Shown here: piece after piece, positions 30,372-43,358 of the stretch
How the letters are laid out: every line of letters starts with the position of its first letter
Numbering within the stretch: the stretch's first letter is position 1
Source: Hesseltinella vesiculosa
Lineage: Eukaryota; Mucoromycota; Mucoromycetes; Mucorales; Cunninghamellaceae
Assembly: GCA_002104935.1 (NCBI GenBank)
Contig: MCGT01000015.1
Location: forward strand, 310,001-374,000
DNA length: 64,000 nucleotides
Direction: 5' to 3'
Notes under the pieces: model-generated
Database searches by the model: none
The model's input: only the letters and a program-made list of their open reading frames with translations
Told to the model about the DNA's origin: nothing
Position numbers and translations under genes: made by a program

Positions 30372-33300
30372 ATGGCACACGTAGCAGTATTGAATAGTCA
30401 AGAAAACCTAACACGGATTTTTAACGATCTAAAATCAAAGTAAAACTAATTACAGAGAACAAGAAGTGCTTCAATCCCTGTCAAAAAAAAAAAAAAAAGC
30501 GCTTGTTTACTCACCTGTGCGCTTTCAGACATGAAGAACGACGTATCAAAGCAGCGGATGAACTGGTGGAAGCAGTAAGTAGCATCCCTCTTCTCTATCA
30601 TTCATGGATTCATAATATTTGCTTGTGCTTAGGCTGATGCTGCAGGTAGCGAGCTTTCGGATGATGCACTGATACGATTCACAAACGATGTCAACAAACG
30701 CATTTTTGAATTGGCCCACAGCAGTGACAATAACGAAAAACTTGGCGCCATCATTGCTATTGGTAAGTAGCTGCCTTTAAAGATGATAAACGACCTTACC
30801 CTTTGTCTATTGTCTTTACCCAATCCTTTACAACCAAAAGACCACCTCATTGATTTGGAACCAGAAGGCAATTCCAGTCGGTACCACAGCTACCTCAGTC
30901 TCATGTTACCTTACAATGATCCACAAGTGATGATACCGGCGGCACGTGCTCTGGGGAAACTGGCACAAAGCACATCGACTTTTACTGCTGATTTTGTTGA
31001 CGCACAAGTGGAACATGCCTTGGAATGGCTGCAGGTCGACCGAAGTCGCCTTGCAGCTGTGCTGGTGCTGCGAGAACTGGCCATCAATGCACCCACCCTC
31101 ATCTATGCCTATGTCCCTCGTATCTTGGATATGATTTGGCTAGCCCTACGAGATTCTCGACCCTTGATCCGTGATAACGCCGCCAAATGCCTCAGCCAAT
31201 GCTTGGACATTGTTCAACAGCGAGACTCTCCTTTACGATCCAACTGGTACGAACAAATCTGGCACGAAGTCAACGCCGGCTTACGCAATGCAAGTGTGGA
31301 ATCTACCCACGGCAGCTTATTGGTGATGCGCGAATTGTTGCTACATGCTGGCATGGTAAGGAATGGGCTTGGCTGTCCATGGTACTCATGTACACGTGTT
31401 CTTGATCGTAGTTCATGACTGACATGTATCGAGAAGTTTGCAAAGACACGTTGCGATTAAAAGGCCATCGAGACGTCTTGATCCGCAAGACTGTTGTTGC
31501 CATTATACCCACACTGGCAAGCTATGATCCGTCCACCTTTGCTGAACACTATCTACAGGAATCTATGAAGCATCTCTTGAGCTTGTTGACAAATGACCGA
31601 GACAAACGCGACGGTAAACGCTAAATTTAGAGTAAGTCATGAGATGCCCGCTGACTTCTTTTTTCTTTCTTTTTCTATTTTTGGTCATAGCCTTCATTAC
31701 CATTGGTAAAGTGGCCATTCAGGTGAAAAGTAACATGGGCCCATATTTGGATGCCACCTTGATTTGCATCAAAGAAACCTTGAAGCTCAAAGAGTAAGTC
31801 GAACCTAACCATATTTGCCAATCTTAACCCTTTTCATGCACATGATACTAGACGCCAACGGAAAGAAATTGAAACGCCTGTATTTACGTGTATCAGTATG
31901 ATGGCGACAGCTGTAGGACAGGCTTTGACGAAATATATGCATGATCTCTTGGACCTGATGTTCCACTGTGGTCTCTCTGAGCCGCTGGTAGCCGCCCTAG
32001 GCAACATCGCCGATCGCATCAAGCCACTTGCCCCTGTCATTCAAGGTAACATCACCTCTCCTGCCTCCCCTCTCTCTCTCTCTTTCTCTCTCGCTCTGTC
32101 GGTCTATATTCAACTTGCTTCTCTCATCCAGATCGTCTGCTCAATGTCATCTCATTAACACTAAGCGGTCAGCCCTACAGACAGCCAGGCGCACCTAGCA
32201 ACCGAGCTATTCTCCAAACCGTCGATCGACCCCAACGTGATGGAACAGCAAGCGATGCCAAGGACAACCACAACATCGCCCTCGCCCTCAACACACTCGG
32301 CTCCTTTGATTTTGCCGGCCACGTCTTGAACGAATTTGTACGTGAATGTATCGTCAACTACTTGGACGACGAGAATCCGGAGATCCGCAAGGAAGCCGCC
32401 GTCACCTGCTGTCAATTGTTCGTACGCGACCCCATCTGTAACCAGACCAGTGCCCATGCCATCAAGGTCGTTAGCGAAGTCTTGGAAAAACTGCTGACCG
32501 TGGGGATTGCCGACCCGGATGCCACCATCCGTGAAACTGTCCTGTCCTCTCTCGACGTTCGTTTCGATCGCCACCTCGCCCAGGCCGACAATGTGCGCTC
32601 ACTGTTCATTGCTCTCAACGACGAAGTCTTTGCCATCCGCGAAATCGCCATTGTCATCATCGGCCGCCTCACCACGTACAACCCAGCCTATGTCATGCCA
32701 TCACTCCGCAAGACCTTGATTCAGCTCTTGACCGAACTGGAGTACTCGGTCGTCAGTCGCCACAAGGAAGAATCCGCCCGCCTGATCTCACTCCTCGTCG
32801 GGGCTGCCCAGCGCCTGACCAAGCCCTACATCGAACCCATTCTCAAGGTCCTCCTGCCCAAAGCCCGCGACCCCAGCCCTGGCGTCGTCTCGGCTGTCCT
32901 CGGGGCTCTTGGCGAACTGGCTGCCGTCAGTGGTGAAGATATGGTGCCGCACCTTGACGAACTCATGACCTTGATTATCGACACACTGCAAGACCAAAGC
33001 TCCAGTGCTAAGCGAGACGCTGCGCTGAAAACTCTGGGCCAACTGGCCAGCAACACTGGCTTTGTCATTGAACCCTATACCAAATACCCAGCTCTCCTTG
33101 GCATCCTCATCAGCATCCTCAAAACCGAACAAAATGCCTCCATCCGTCGGGAAACCGTCAAACTCATGGGTATCCTCGGTGCCTTGGATCCCTACCGCCA
33201 CAAGGTAACAACAGCAACAAAAAAAAAAAAAAAAAAAAAAACTACAAGTGCTTACTTTTTTGTCAATCTCCCTTTGCTCGCTCTAGATGAACACAGTCGA

Positions 33301-36300
33301 CGGCACCAGCGAAGTGTTGACAGACCCCAAGCTTACAAGCAACGACGTCACCTTACTGATGATGGGTGTGGGACCTTCCTCCGAAGATTATTACCCTCAG
33401 GTGGTCATGCACTCTTTGATGAAGATCCTTCGTGATCCCTCGCTCAGCCAACACCATTACCCTGTCATCGAAGCCATCATGTCCATCTTCAAAACACTCG
33501 GTCTGAAAGTGGTCCAGTTCTTGCCATTGGTGATCCCTGGCTTCTTGTCCTTGATGCGCTCCTGCACGCCCAACATGCTCGGCTCCTACTTCCATAAGCT
33601 CAGCGAACTCGTTGGCATTGTAAAACAGCACATCCGCAACTACCTCAAGGACATTTTTGATCTGATCGATGAATTCTGGACTCCCGACTCGGCCATCCAA
33701 ATCACCATCATCTCCTTGATTGAATCCATTGCCAAGGCCCTCGATGGCGAACTCAAGGTCTATCTCCCCCGATTGCTGCCTCATATGCTTCAGATCTTCG
33801 ACACCGACGTGTCCGAGCGCCGACAGCCAACTCTACGTGTACTCCACGCCTTTATCGTCTTTGGCGCCAACATTGAAGAGTACATGCATCTGGTCATTCC
33901 TGCCATTGTCAAATTCTTTGAAAAGCCCGATGCCTCACCGTCTGTGCGCCGTCAAGCCATGACCACCATCACCTCCCTATGCAAAAAAGTCAGCATGTTC
34001 GATTATGCCTCTTGCATCATCCATCCTCTGGCCCGTGTCCTACCTATCCTACCCAGTGATGCTCGCCAAGCCGCCATGGACCTCCTGTGTGCCCTCATCT
34101 TCCAACTCGGTCCTGATTATGCAAAATTCATTCCTGCCATGAACAAGGTAAAAAAAAAAAAAAAAAAATTATATATAGGTCAAGCACGAATGGAAGGCTG
34201 ACTCGTTCTTTTTCCTTTTGGCTGTTTCCCCTCGCTTTCTTTGATACGCATAGGTTCTTACTAAACACCGAATCAGCCATACCAACTATGAACTTTTGGT
34301 CAGCAAAGTACTCAAGGGCGAAAACTTGCCTCAGGAACTGGGCAAAGCCCTCGACGATCGTGATGCCAAGGGCGATGAAACACCTTCGGCCGACCCCAGC
34401 GCCGCCAAGAAGCAGCCTGTCAATCAACAACATCTGAAAAAAGCCTGGGAAGCCTCACAGCGCTCAACCAAGGAAGACTGGATGGAATGGATCCGCCGTC
34501 TCAGTTTGGAACTGCTCAAACAGTCGCCGTCTCACGCTCTTCGTGCCTGTGTCTTCTTGGCCGGCTACTACCCACCTCTTGCCCGTGAATTGTTCAACGC
34601 CGCGTTTGTGTCTTGCTGGAATGAACTGTACGACCAGTACCAAGACGAACTCGTGCGATCGCTGGAAATGGCTCTCAAGGCACCCAACATCCCGCCCGAG
34701 ATCATCCAGATCCTGCTCCACTTGGCTGAATTCATGGAACATGACAACAAGATGCTGCCCATCGACATCCGCACACTGGCGATCTATGCTCAAAAGTGCC
34801 ATGCCTACGCCAAAGCCTTGCACTACAAGGAAACCGAATTCCACCTCGAGCAATCTTTTGAAGCCGTTGAAATGTTGATGTCCATCAACAACCTGCTGCA
34901 GCAGCCTGACGCAGCCATGGGCATCCTGACCTTTGCCCAGGACTCGCTCAAGCTCGAGCGCCGTGTGTCCTGGTATGAGAAGCTGCACCGCTACCAAGAC
35001 GCCCTCGACGCCTACGAAGCACAGCAGCGCGACCACCCCAACTCGATGGAAATCACCCTTGGCCGCATGCGCTGTTTGCACGCGCTGGGCGAATGGGACC
35101 AGCTGGCCACTTTGGCCCAAGAAAAATGGATCCATGCTCCCTTGGACAACCGCAAGAGCATGGCACCTTTTGCCGCCGCTGCCGCCTGGGGTCTTGGCCA
35201 GTGGGAGCAGATGGAAGAATACATTGCCTTGCTCAAGACCGAAAGCCCCGACCGCACCTTCTTCCGCGCCATCCTGGCCATCCACCGCAACCACTACACC
35301 GAAGCCCAGACCTTTGTCGACAAGACCCGCGACCTGCTAGACACCGAAATGACGGCCTTGCTGGGCGAAAGCTACAACCGAGCCTATGCCATTGTTGTGC
35401 GCGTCCAGATGCTGGCCGAGCTGGAAGAAATGATTACTTACAAGCAAAACGCCAACGACCTCGATCGCCAGCGCGTCATCCGCCGAACCTGGATGAAACG
35501 TCTCGAAGGCTGCGAACGCAACGTCGAAGTCTGGCAGCGCATCCTGCGCGTCCGTGCCATGGTTGTGTCCCCCCAAGACGACATGGAAATGTGGATCAAG
35601 TTTGCGAATCTGTGCCGCAAAAGCGGCCGTTTCAGCCTGTCGGAAAAGACTCTGCGCAGCCTCATGGATGTCGACAGCGCCAACGGCGACCCCTCGGCTC
35701 TGGCCGCTGCCCACCATCCCAAGGTTGCCTATGCCCGCCTGAAGCATCTCTGGTACTCCAATGCCAACCAGCCCGAAGGCCAAGCCCATGCGCTCAACAT
35801 CCTGCGCGACTTCACTGCCCAAAAGACCCGCGAGCTTGGCCTCAACCCCGACGAAATGGCTGTGTCCATGCCTATTGATTCCAGCCGACTGTCGGATGAC
35901 GTGGCTGAATACACCCGTCTGCTTGCCCGCTGCTACTTGCGCCAGGGCGAATGGCAGCGTGGCCTGTCCTACGACCTGACCGAAGACACCATCCCCGGCA
36001 TCCTGCGCTCGTTCCTTCTGGCCACCCGCTTTGACCAGCGCTGGCACAAAGCCTGGCACGCCTGGGGTCTAATCAACTTTGACATCATTGACTACCACGA
36101 AAAGCTACACCAAGATCAAACACTGCCGCCGCATGTCTTCACTCACCATGTGGTGCCTGCCGTCCAGGGTTTCTTCCGCTCGATCTCGCTGTCCAAAGAA
36201 AACTCGCTCCAGGATACCCTGCGGCTGCTCACGCTGTGGTTTAAGTATGGACACCATACCGAGGTCAGCACTGCCATCAGCGAAGGTTTTGGTACCATCA

Positions 36301-38501
36301 GCATTGACGTCTGGCTCCAAGTCATTCCACAGCTGATCGCACGAATCCACGCTCCCAACGGCACCGTCCGCCTGCTCATCCACCAACTTCTTACCGACAT
36401 TGGCAGAGAGCACCCTCAAGCTCTTGTCTACTCCCTGACTGTTGCGTCCAAATCCCAAAGTGTCCCTCGCCAACGCGCCACCTTTGCCATCATCGATCGC
36501 ATGCGTATGCACAGTGCCACCCTAGTCGACCAGGTAATTAAAAATTAAAAAGAGAGAGAGAGAGGGATAAAACGGAAGCCTGACCTGTTTTTTTATTTTT
36601 TTTATTTTTATTTTTTTCCTATTTTTTTTTTTATGCAACTTGGTAGGCATTGATGGTGAGTCAAGAGTTGATTCGTGTGGCGATTTTGTGGCATGAAATG
36701 TGGCATGAAGGTTTGGAAGAAGCTTCTCGTTTGTACTTTGGAGATCGCAATGTCGAAGCCATGTTTACGACATTGGAACCTTTGCACCAACTGCTGGACC
36801 GTGGCCCGGAAACCATGCGGGAAGAATCGTTTGTTCAAGCGTTCGGTAGAGACCTACAAGAAGCCAAAGACTGGTGCCATCGCTACCGAGACACTCTCGA
36901 CCTCAACAACCTCAACCAAGCTTGGGAACTGTATTATCAAGTGTTCAAGCGTATCCAGCGCCAGTTGCCACAACTCAACAGCCTGGAGCTGCAGTACATC
37001 TCACCTCGTCTGCTAGAAGCACGCAATCTGGAACTCTGTGTACCTGGCTACTACCGTAGTGGCGAGCCCATTGTTCGCATTGCAGAGTTCCACCGCAACC
37101 TGTCTGTGATTGCCTCGAAGCAGCGGCCCCGCAAGCTCACCATCATCGGCTCTGATGGCAAGGAATACATGTATCTGCTCAAGGGTCATGAAGATCTGCG
37201 CCAGGATGAACGTGTCATGCAGCTGTTTGGCCTTATGAACACCCTGCTCAAAAATGATCCCGAGACATTCAAGCGTCATCTCAGCATAGAACGTTGTGCA
37301 GCCGTTCCCTTGTCACCCAACTCGGGTCTTATTGGCTGGTTTGCTGACACCGATACCTTCCACACCTTGATCCGCGATTATCGTGATAGCAAGAAGATCC
37401 TTTTGAACATTGAACATCGCTTGATGCTGCAGGTCAGTCCCCACCTACTTCTTCTCCCACCTCTTGGGACAGCCAAGCTTTGGCATACTCATTTTTCTTT
37501 TGGGATGGTTTAGATGGCGCCGGATTATGACAATTTGACGCTGATTCAGAAGGTGGAAGTGTTCCAATTCGCATTTGAAAAGACCAGTGGACAGGATCTG
37601 TACCGGGTGCTCTGGCTCAAGAGTCGCAACTCCGAGGCATGGCTTGACCGTCGCACCAACTATACCCGATCGCTTGCAGTGATGTCGATGGCCGGTTATA
37701 TCCTTGGTCTTGGTGACCGTCATCCGTCCAACTTGATGCTGCACCGAACCACTGGTAAGGTGGTCCATATCGATTATGGTGACTGTTTCGAAGTGGCCAT
37801 GCACCGCGAAAAGTACCCAGAAAAGATCCCCTTCCGTCTCACCCGCATGCTGGTCAAGGCCATGGAAGTGTCGGGCATCGAAGGCAATTTCCGCATCACT
37901 TGTGAACATGTCATGCGAGTCTTGCGCGACAACAAGGACAGTCTCATGGCTGTCTTGGAAGCTTTTGTTTACGATCCCTTGATCAACTGGCGTTTGCTCA
38001 ACAACCCTAACCCAAGCCCTGCCCAAAACCGCGGTGGTACAAGACAAAAGATTAAAAAAAAGGTACAATGTCAAGCTGACTCCTCATTTTTAATTCTAGA
38101 CGATCGCTTGCGTGGCATTGATCGCAGCAGTACGGAAGATCTTGCTGAAGATGGTCACCGTAACTTTTCTGTCAGCCGTCGTCTCAACCGCATTGAAGTG
38201 GAGGCGGTTGCCAATGGTAAGTCTGGGGAAAACAATTCTTGGTGAAGCGTAACATAGGTGCTGACGTATTTTTTTTTTTGTACTTTTTTTTTTCCAATTA
38301 GAAAACACAACAGGCGGTCCAGAAATGCTCAATACCAGGGCTGTGGCAGTCGTCAACCGCGTGTCGAACAAGTTAACAGGTCGTGACTTCAACCCAAGGA
38401 CTACACTGGACGTGCCCACTCAAGTAGACAAACTGATCCAGCAAGCAACGTCCTTGGAAAATCTATGCCAGTGCTACATCGGCTGGTGTGCATTCTGGTA
38501 G
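30372..38501 (+). CDS. TOR: Target of rapamycin kinase
   Basis: PIKK-family Ser/Thr kinase, catalytic core of TORC1/TORC2. Fourteen exons: 30372-30439, 30529-30574, 30633-30762, 30841-31355, 31412-31613, 31691-31793, 31852-32045, 32132-33204, 33287-34147, 34254-36533, 36647-37432, 37514-38036, 38100-38216, 38302-38501; 2365 aa, the normal TOR size. The first two tiny exons give [20 protein letters not shown], the conserved start of TOR HEAT repeats. HEAT repeats fill the first half, then the FAT domain (about 1180-1800). The FRB domain begins around [20 protein letters not shown]; its Ser1851 is the residue whose loss gives rapamycin resistance, so the protein should be sensitive. Kinase motifs are GLGDRHPSN (D2154) and HIDYGDCFE (D2173). 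FATC ends in [11 protein letters not shown]. The donor at 38037 was chosen over a later GT because only it keeps frame. Confidence 0.97.
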
Positions 38502-38529
38502 AAAAGATATTTTTTATTTCTATTATTTG

Positions 38530-38535
38530 AATAAA
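38530..38535 (+). terminator. Poly(A) signal of TOR
   Basis: AATAAA 29 bases after the TOR stop. The convergent KCH1-like gene ends 119 bp away and has a minus-strand AATAAA near 38575, so the 3' UTRs are close or overlapping. Confidence 0.5.
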
Positions 38536-38620
38536 TAGGCTGATTATTGATTGACGTTTATGTTGGAGGGGGGGATTTATTACAAGAATTATGTACAAAA
38601 GAGGGGAGCTGCAGTCTAAA

Positions 38621-39895
38621 TTAATAGCCTTGGTGGTAATAATGCTGAGGAGGTGGAGGAGGAGGAGCTGGGTGTCGTGTGTAGTGTTGGTAAGGAGAGC
38701 CGTTGGGAGGGGTGGCATGGCGCATAGGAGGGGTGGCATAACCTAGCGGTTGAGCATGTGAAGTCAGGGAGATGTAGTCACTGTGTTGATCATCGTAGTA
38801 ACCACCGCCATGGCGGTAGGCATGAGACAAAAAGGGGGTGTTGGCAGGTTCGTCTTCGACATCAATATTGGGCAGGGTAGGCTTCAGCCCAGCCATTGTA
38901 CCAGCACGTTTGACAGGTCGTTTTTTGTGTCGTACAGTCAACCCCATTTGCCGGCGATGGATATGCTTTTGCAGCAGGTCCTCGATTCTATTTTTAAAAT
39001 GAATAAGAAACTCTAAATGGTTCTGTTTTTTTTTTCATTCTTACCTCTTGTCGACTTTGTGGCAAACGTATTCCTTGAGGTTGCCTCGGATATGGCAAAG
39101 CAGAGGCACATACATGCAACCGGCAATGGCAACGAGGAAGAAGGAGATGGCAAAGACCAAGACAGAAAAGGCCATGGAAATGGTCATAAGCTGTTGCACC
39201 CAGCTATGACCCAGAGCCGTATTGTCGAGGGAGACGCCACCCTTGTCTATTTGGATCCAATTGGGGACAAGCGCTTGCAGAGTGACGATGTTAATGATCT
39301 GACGAGGAGCTTCGGCCAGCATGAGACGCTTCCAACCTTTGAGGGTGAAGAAGATAAAAAAGGCGTAGCTGTCGATGCGTTTGCGAGACTTGTTGATGCG
39401 GGTAAATAGGCTGTGGTACCGATAATCCTTCATTGAATAATAGCGATTGGCCTGGACTGACGTAAATACCAGTGCAATGTCACGAGACCGGATGATTTTC
39501 TTTGACTTGTACATATCCCAAATCAACAGCAAAAACGAAACAATCACACATCCTAAAAAGATCCACTTCGAGATATGGGTTGGAATCACTGGGTCGATGG
39601 TTGAGGTGCTGCTATGGCCGAGAACCAGCAAGGACACTAAAAAAAACAATCATTGGGAATGTGTTTCATGGAGGAGGCGTGGCAAGAAGGGGCAAACCCT
39701 AATTTTTTTTTTTTTTTTTTTACCAGCGGAATAGGCATCTGCTACATAGACCAAAATGGATTTGATGACAATGACATAGATAAACAAATAACTTAGTCGA
39801 GTCATGCAGGAGGGGTCATAAAAATCGTCCATGTCAAGGTAGTCGAAGCTATGGCCACGGACAGACTCGTTTTTCCATTTGGGCCCTTTTTCCAT
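38621..39895 (-). CDS. KCH1: Kch1/Prm6-family potassium transporter
   Basis: 376 aa, exons 39724-39895, 39045-39636, 38621-38987. The opening FDYLDMDDFYDPSCMTRLSY and KSILVYVADAYSA match the fungal Kch1/Prm6 family, followed by SRDIALVFTSVQANRYYSM, FTLKGWKRLMLAEAPRQIIN and several membrane helices (about residues 38-60, 80-100, 190-225). The tail is polar with Pro-rich stretches. Kch1 and Prm6 are plasma-membrane proteins that mediate low-affinity K+ uptake and link to Ca2+ influx during pheromone response in yeast. The first methionine may instead lie in an upstream ATG-only exon: an ATG followed by GTAAAG near 40040 and an acceptor just before the called start would give MSSMEKG. Confidence 0.87.
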
Positions 39896-40627
39896 GGAAG
39901 ACTGCGAAAAAACAAAATGTCAAAAACCGGGGAGTCAGGTCATGGCATGGTTCATGTGGTCATGTTGGTCAGCGCAGGCATGACCATGAATTGTCATTGT
40001 CTTTGTTTTCGTCTCGTTTGTAGTGACTTTACCATTTTTGAAGAGGAAGAATAAAAAAAAAAAAGAGTTGAAGAAAAAGGGGGAATGAAAAGGTGGCGGA
40101 CAGGCCAGTCATTTTAGAAAAAAAAAAATTGCAGACGGGGTTTCCAAATAGAGGAAGATGGGAACTGACGAGACATTTCAAATGGAAAATAAAAATAGTA
40201 GCTTCAAGTTTTTTTTTGTTACCGCATACATTACAAAAGGTATTTTAGTGCGTAGCTAGATTTTTTTTTACAGAAAAGCAGAATTGTTCTCGGGTGATCT
40301 TATCTCTTAAAAAAGGGTCCTGCGTATCACTAGGATTGACTGGAAAAAAAAATAAAAAGAAAGATGCCAAGCAGAAACCTCTGGCAATGAAACAATCTGG
40401 GTCGATGTCATTGGTCGAAAACAATGCCATTGACTTTTTCATTCAGTCAACTGCGACCCAAGCTTTTTTTTTCATTTCCACCCAATGAGCGCACTTCCAT
40501 TAAACCCTCTCAAAAAGCTCGAAGCGTTTGGTCACACTTGCCTCTGAGAGCTCTGATGCCTTTCGATATGCTGCATTCTGTCGTTTTATTTACGATCTAT
40601 TATATATATATACAGTTACAAGAGGGT
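39896..40627. other. Intergenic, KCH1-like promoter and MDM12 3' flank
   Basis: Contains A runs (40051-40063, 40121-40130) and no supported gene. The possible ATG-only exon of the KCH1-like gene is near 40035-40045 on the minus strand. A TATATATATA stretch at about 40601-40612 lies just past the MDM12 stop. Confidence 0.45.
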
Positions 40628-41946
40628 CTAAACGAGGAATACTTGGTGAGAGGGATAAACGAGCTCGTCGTCCAGCATCTTCCGAAGCTGCTCAACAATA
40701 AACCTTTCGATCTTGCCTACATTTTTTAGCACTGGACAAAAAAGAAAGCAAGTTCTGTCAGCTCCTTTCATTACCTCGGCAGCTATTTTTTCTTACCATG
40801 TTTCTGTTTGTCACCAACCACCGATTCAATATGAACTTGCTGCAAGAGACTAGAAAAAAAAAAAAAAAAAAAAAAGGGTGAGCAACTTCTTTTTTTGTGC
40901 GTGTGTGTATGGGTTTACTTTTTCGGGCCTACGACATCTTTGCCTCGGATGGAGACAGTTTCTTCGTCTTCGTTGTCCAGCAGGGAGCAGCAAATTCGAC
41001 GCATGCTTTGGATATAGGCGACAACGGCGGTGGATTCGAATTCGACGGAGCGTACCTTGAGTTGGATGGGCAGGGACATGAATACCATGCTGGGATAATT
41101 CATACGCAACTCGGTCAAAATGGTCATGTTCATATCGCCTTTGTAGGATATCAGCAAGTGGGCTTGAAAGTCCATGCGGGTAGCAGGGTCGTCAGCCAGG
41201 GCTGGGGCTGCCACAGATGCGGCTGTTGCTGCTGGAGACGGAGTCGTAGAGGACGCAGGCAGGGCACTGCTCTTGTTTGAGGGATGAGCACTGTTGGTGA
41301 CAGTGGTGGTAGTGGAGTGGGCGCTATGTAATAGTTCGTCATCGATCCAGTCCTGCACATGATCGCTGATGGCGGGCGGCTGATCAAAATACATGCTGTT
41401 GGTGGGCGACAAGGCCACAGGTGAGAAAAGACCGGGCGTCGAGCGGCTGCTGCTGAAAGGATGCTGAGGCGCGACAAGAGGCGACCGGTGGAAGCCACTG
41501 TTCAGCTGAATGCGTTGTTGCTGGGCCAGAGGAAAGGACATTCGATCGAATCGCTTGTCGCCTTGGTTGGTATCATAAAACGAATCGTTTTCGGAGGGTG
41601 CGAGAGACAAGCGAGAGGCCGTGAACGATGGCCGCTGCGACGGTAGGGATTGTTTTTCAAAGGCTTCTGGCGACGGTAGCTTGGATGCTGGCTTGGCCGT
41701 GGCTTTGGATGCATCATTGTCCATGTCGTCATCGTTTTCTTCATCAGGTTCGTAGAAATCAGGAAACGGATCGGTGATGTCGATGATTTCTACGGAAGGG
41801 GCGGTGTTGCCCCAGCCAAAATGGGTGACCTGGATATCACCGATAAACGAGGGCTTGTTGATCGTTTGAAAATGTCGATTGAGAAATGCCTGGACATGAC
41901 CTGCTAGTTCATCGTCCAGCTTGTTCCATTCAATATCAAACGACAT
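40628..41946 (-). CDS. MDM12: ERMES complex subunit MDM12
   Basis: 394 aa, exons 40919-41946, 40797-40849, 40628-40731. MDM12 bridges ER and mitochondria and carries lipids through its SMP domain. The SMP opening [18 protein letters not shown] and [20 protein letters not shown] is clear, then comes the usual long disordered insertion (about residues 75-245) with Ser/Pro/Thr, and the second SMP half [21 protein letters not shown] with [20 protein letters not shown]. The last two exons supply the conserved end [34 protein letters not shown] and LVYPS. ERMES is found in fungi but not animals. Confidence 0.95.
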
Positions 41947-43358
41947 GGGAATACTGTATGATTGAAAATAACAAGTTGAAAAAAAAGGTTGACAAAAAAG
42001 GGCTGGTTTTGAAAACCACCCTGGCCCACCTATTTTTTTTTTTTATGCATTTCGATCTGTTGACCAGGAACATCGTTACACTGTGGAAGGGATGAAAAGT
42101 GAAAGAGAGAGTGGAGGGAGCATCTCGTTTAGAGGGTTACATTTTTTTTTTTTTGAGCATCACACCGCGAACACTTCCCCTTGAAGTTCAAAGAGGCAGC
42201 TCCCATAGCAACGGAGAGTGACCTCGGTCGCCATCCCGATCCAACATGAACGTATTTATTTTAGGTAAGCATGTTTTGACCACTTCTTTATTGGCACACA
42301 TGTTTTTGTCCATTTAGCCACACCTGATTCTCATTACCTAAACAGTGGCTCCCAAAAGCTCTCAAAAGCTCCCAAAAATCAAAAAATTGCGCAACGAACC
42401 CATTTGACACGTTTTTTTCTTGGCTTTTCTTCATCCTGTGAGCTCACCATCGATCATTAATATAGAGCGTGCATGATTTATTTTTGAGCAAGAAAAAAAA
42501 AAAAAAAGGGAACAGACAATGTTCACACGTCTGCTGCATGACCAGGATGTAAACCACCACGTTTGACTTTGCCTGTTTACGCCAATTTTTTTTACCCATT
42601 TTTTGTGTAGCCTTTTTTAAAAAAGAGAAGCGAAGGATCTACTGTCAATTACCAGTCATGCATGATACACGCACTCTTTGGTTTGAATCCATTTGGGAAA
42701 AAAAGGGGAGGCACAAAAGGGGGCGTGTACCAAAACAGAAAGCGCAGAAACCGATCCCGGCCGTTTAGGAATCGTCTTGGCTCCCCTGCTTTTATCCATA
42801 TTCTATTGTTGCGTTCCAAAGATGGGTCATTTTTTTTTTGTCTATTCAACTAGAGTCACAGCGATGACATTGTGGCTGTAAGGGAAAAAATAAAATAACG
42901 ATCGAGGCAAAAGGAAAAAAGGAGCGAAAAATGAAACGTCATTGTCAAAAAAAGCCTCAAAAAGGCAAATCCGTTGACAATCCGTTCAAAGGCAGTTTTT
43001 TGAGCTACAAAGAGCACGGCTTACCAAGCTCCTCAAACAGAAAAAAAAAAATTGTAATAAGAAATTGAAAAAGGAGGTGCAATGGTGAGACAACAAAGGG
43101 AGTTAGGAAAATAGGGGGATACCATACCCATTTGACAATGCTCCTACACGAAACAAACTTGCTTTTTCTTACACCTGATCCACCAAAAAGAAGGGGTGAG
43201 AAAGACTCTCTGTTCCAATTTGACAGTGCCGTCCTAAAAAAGGAAATCATCGTCCAAATGTATAAAAACCAACACTTTTTTTTTTAAAAAAAAATAATTC
43301 GCTTTACTTTTTCTTGTTTCGTTTCTACTTTGTATTTCTTTTTTTTTGTCTCAACAAC
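41947..43358. other. Intergenic, divergent MDM12 / coiled-coil gene
   Basis: 1.4 kb without a firm gene. Near 42246 an ATG is followed at 42264 by a good donor (GTAAGC) and by an acceptor-like TTTAG near 42318; the spliced frame would be only about 50 codons, with no family. The rest is A/T-rich with runs at 42137-42154 and 42490-42507. Confidence 0.4.
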
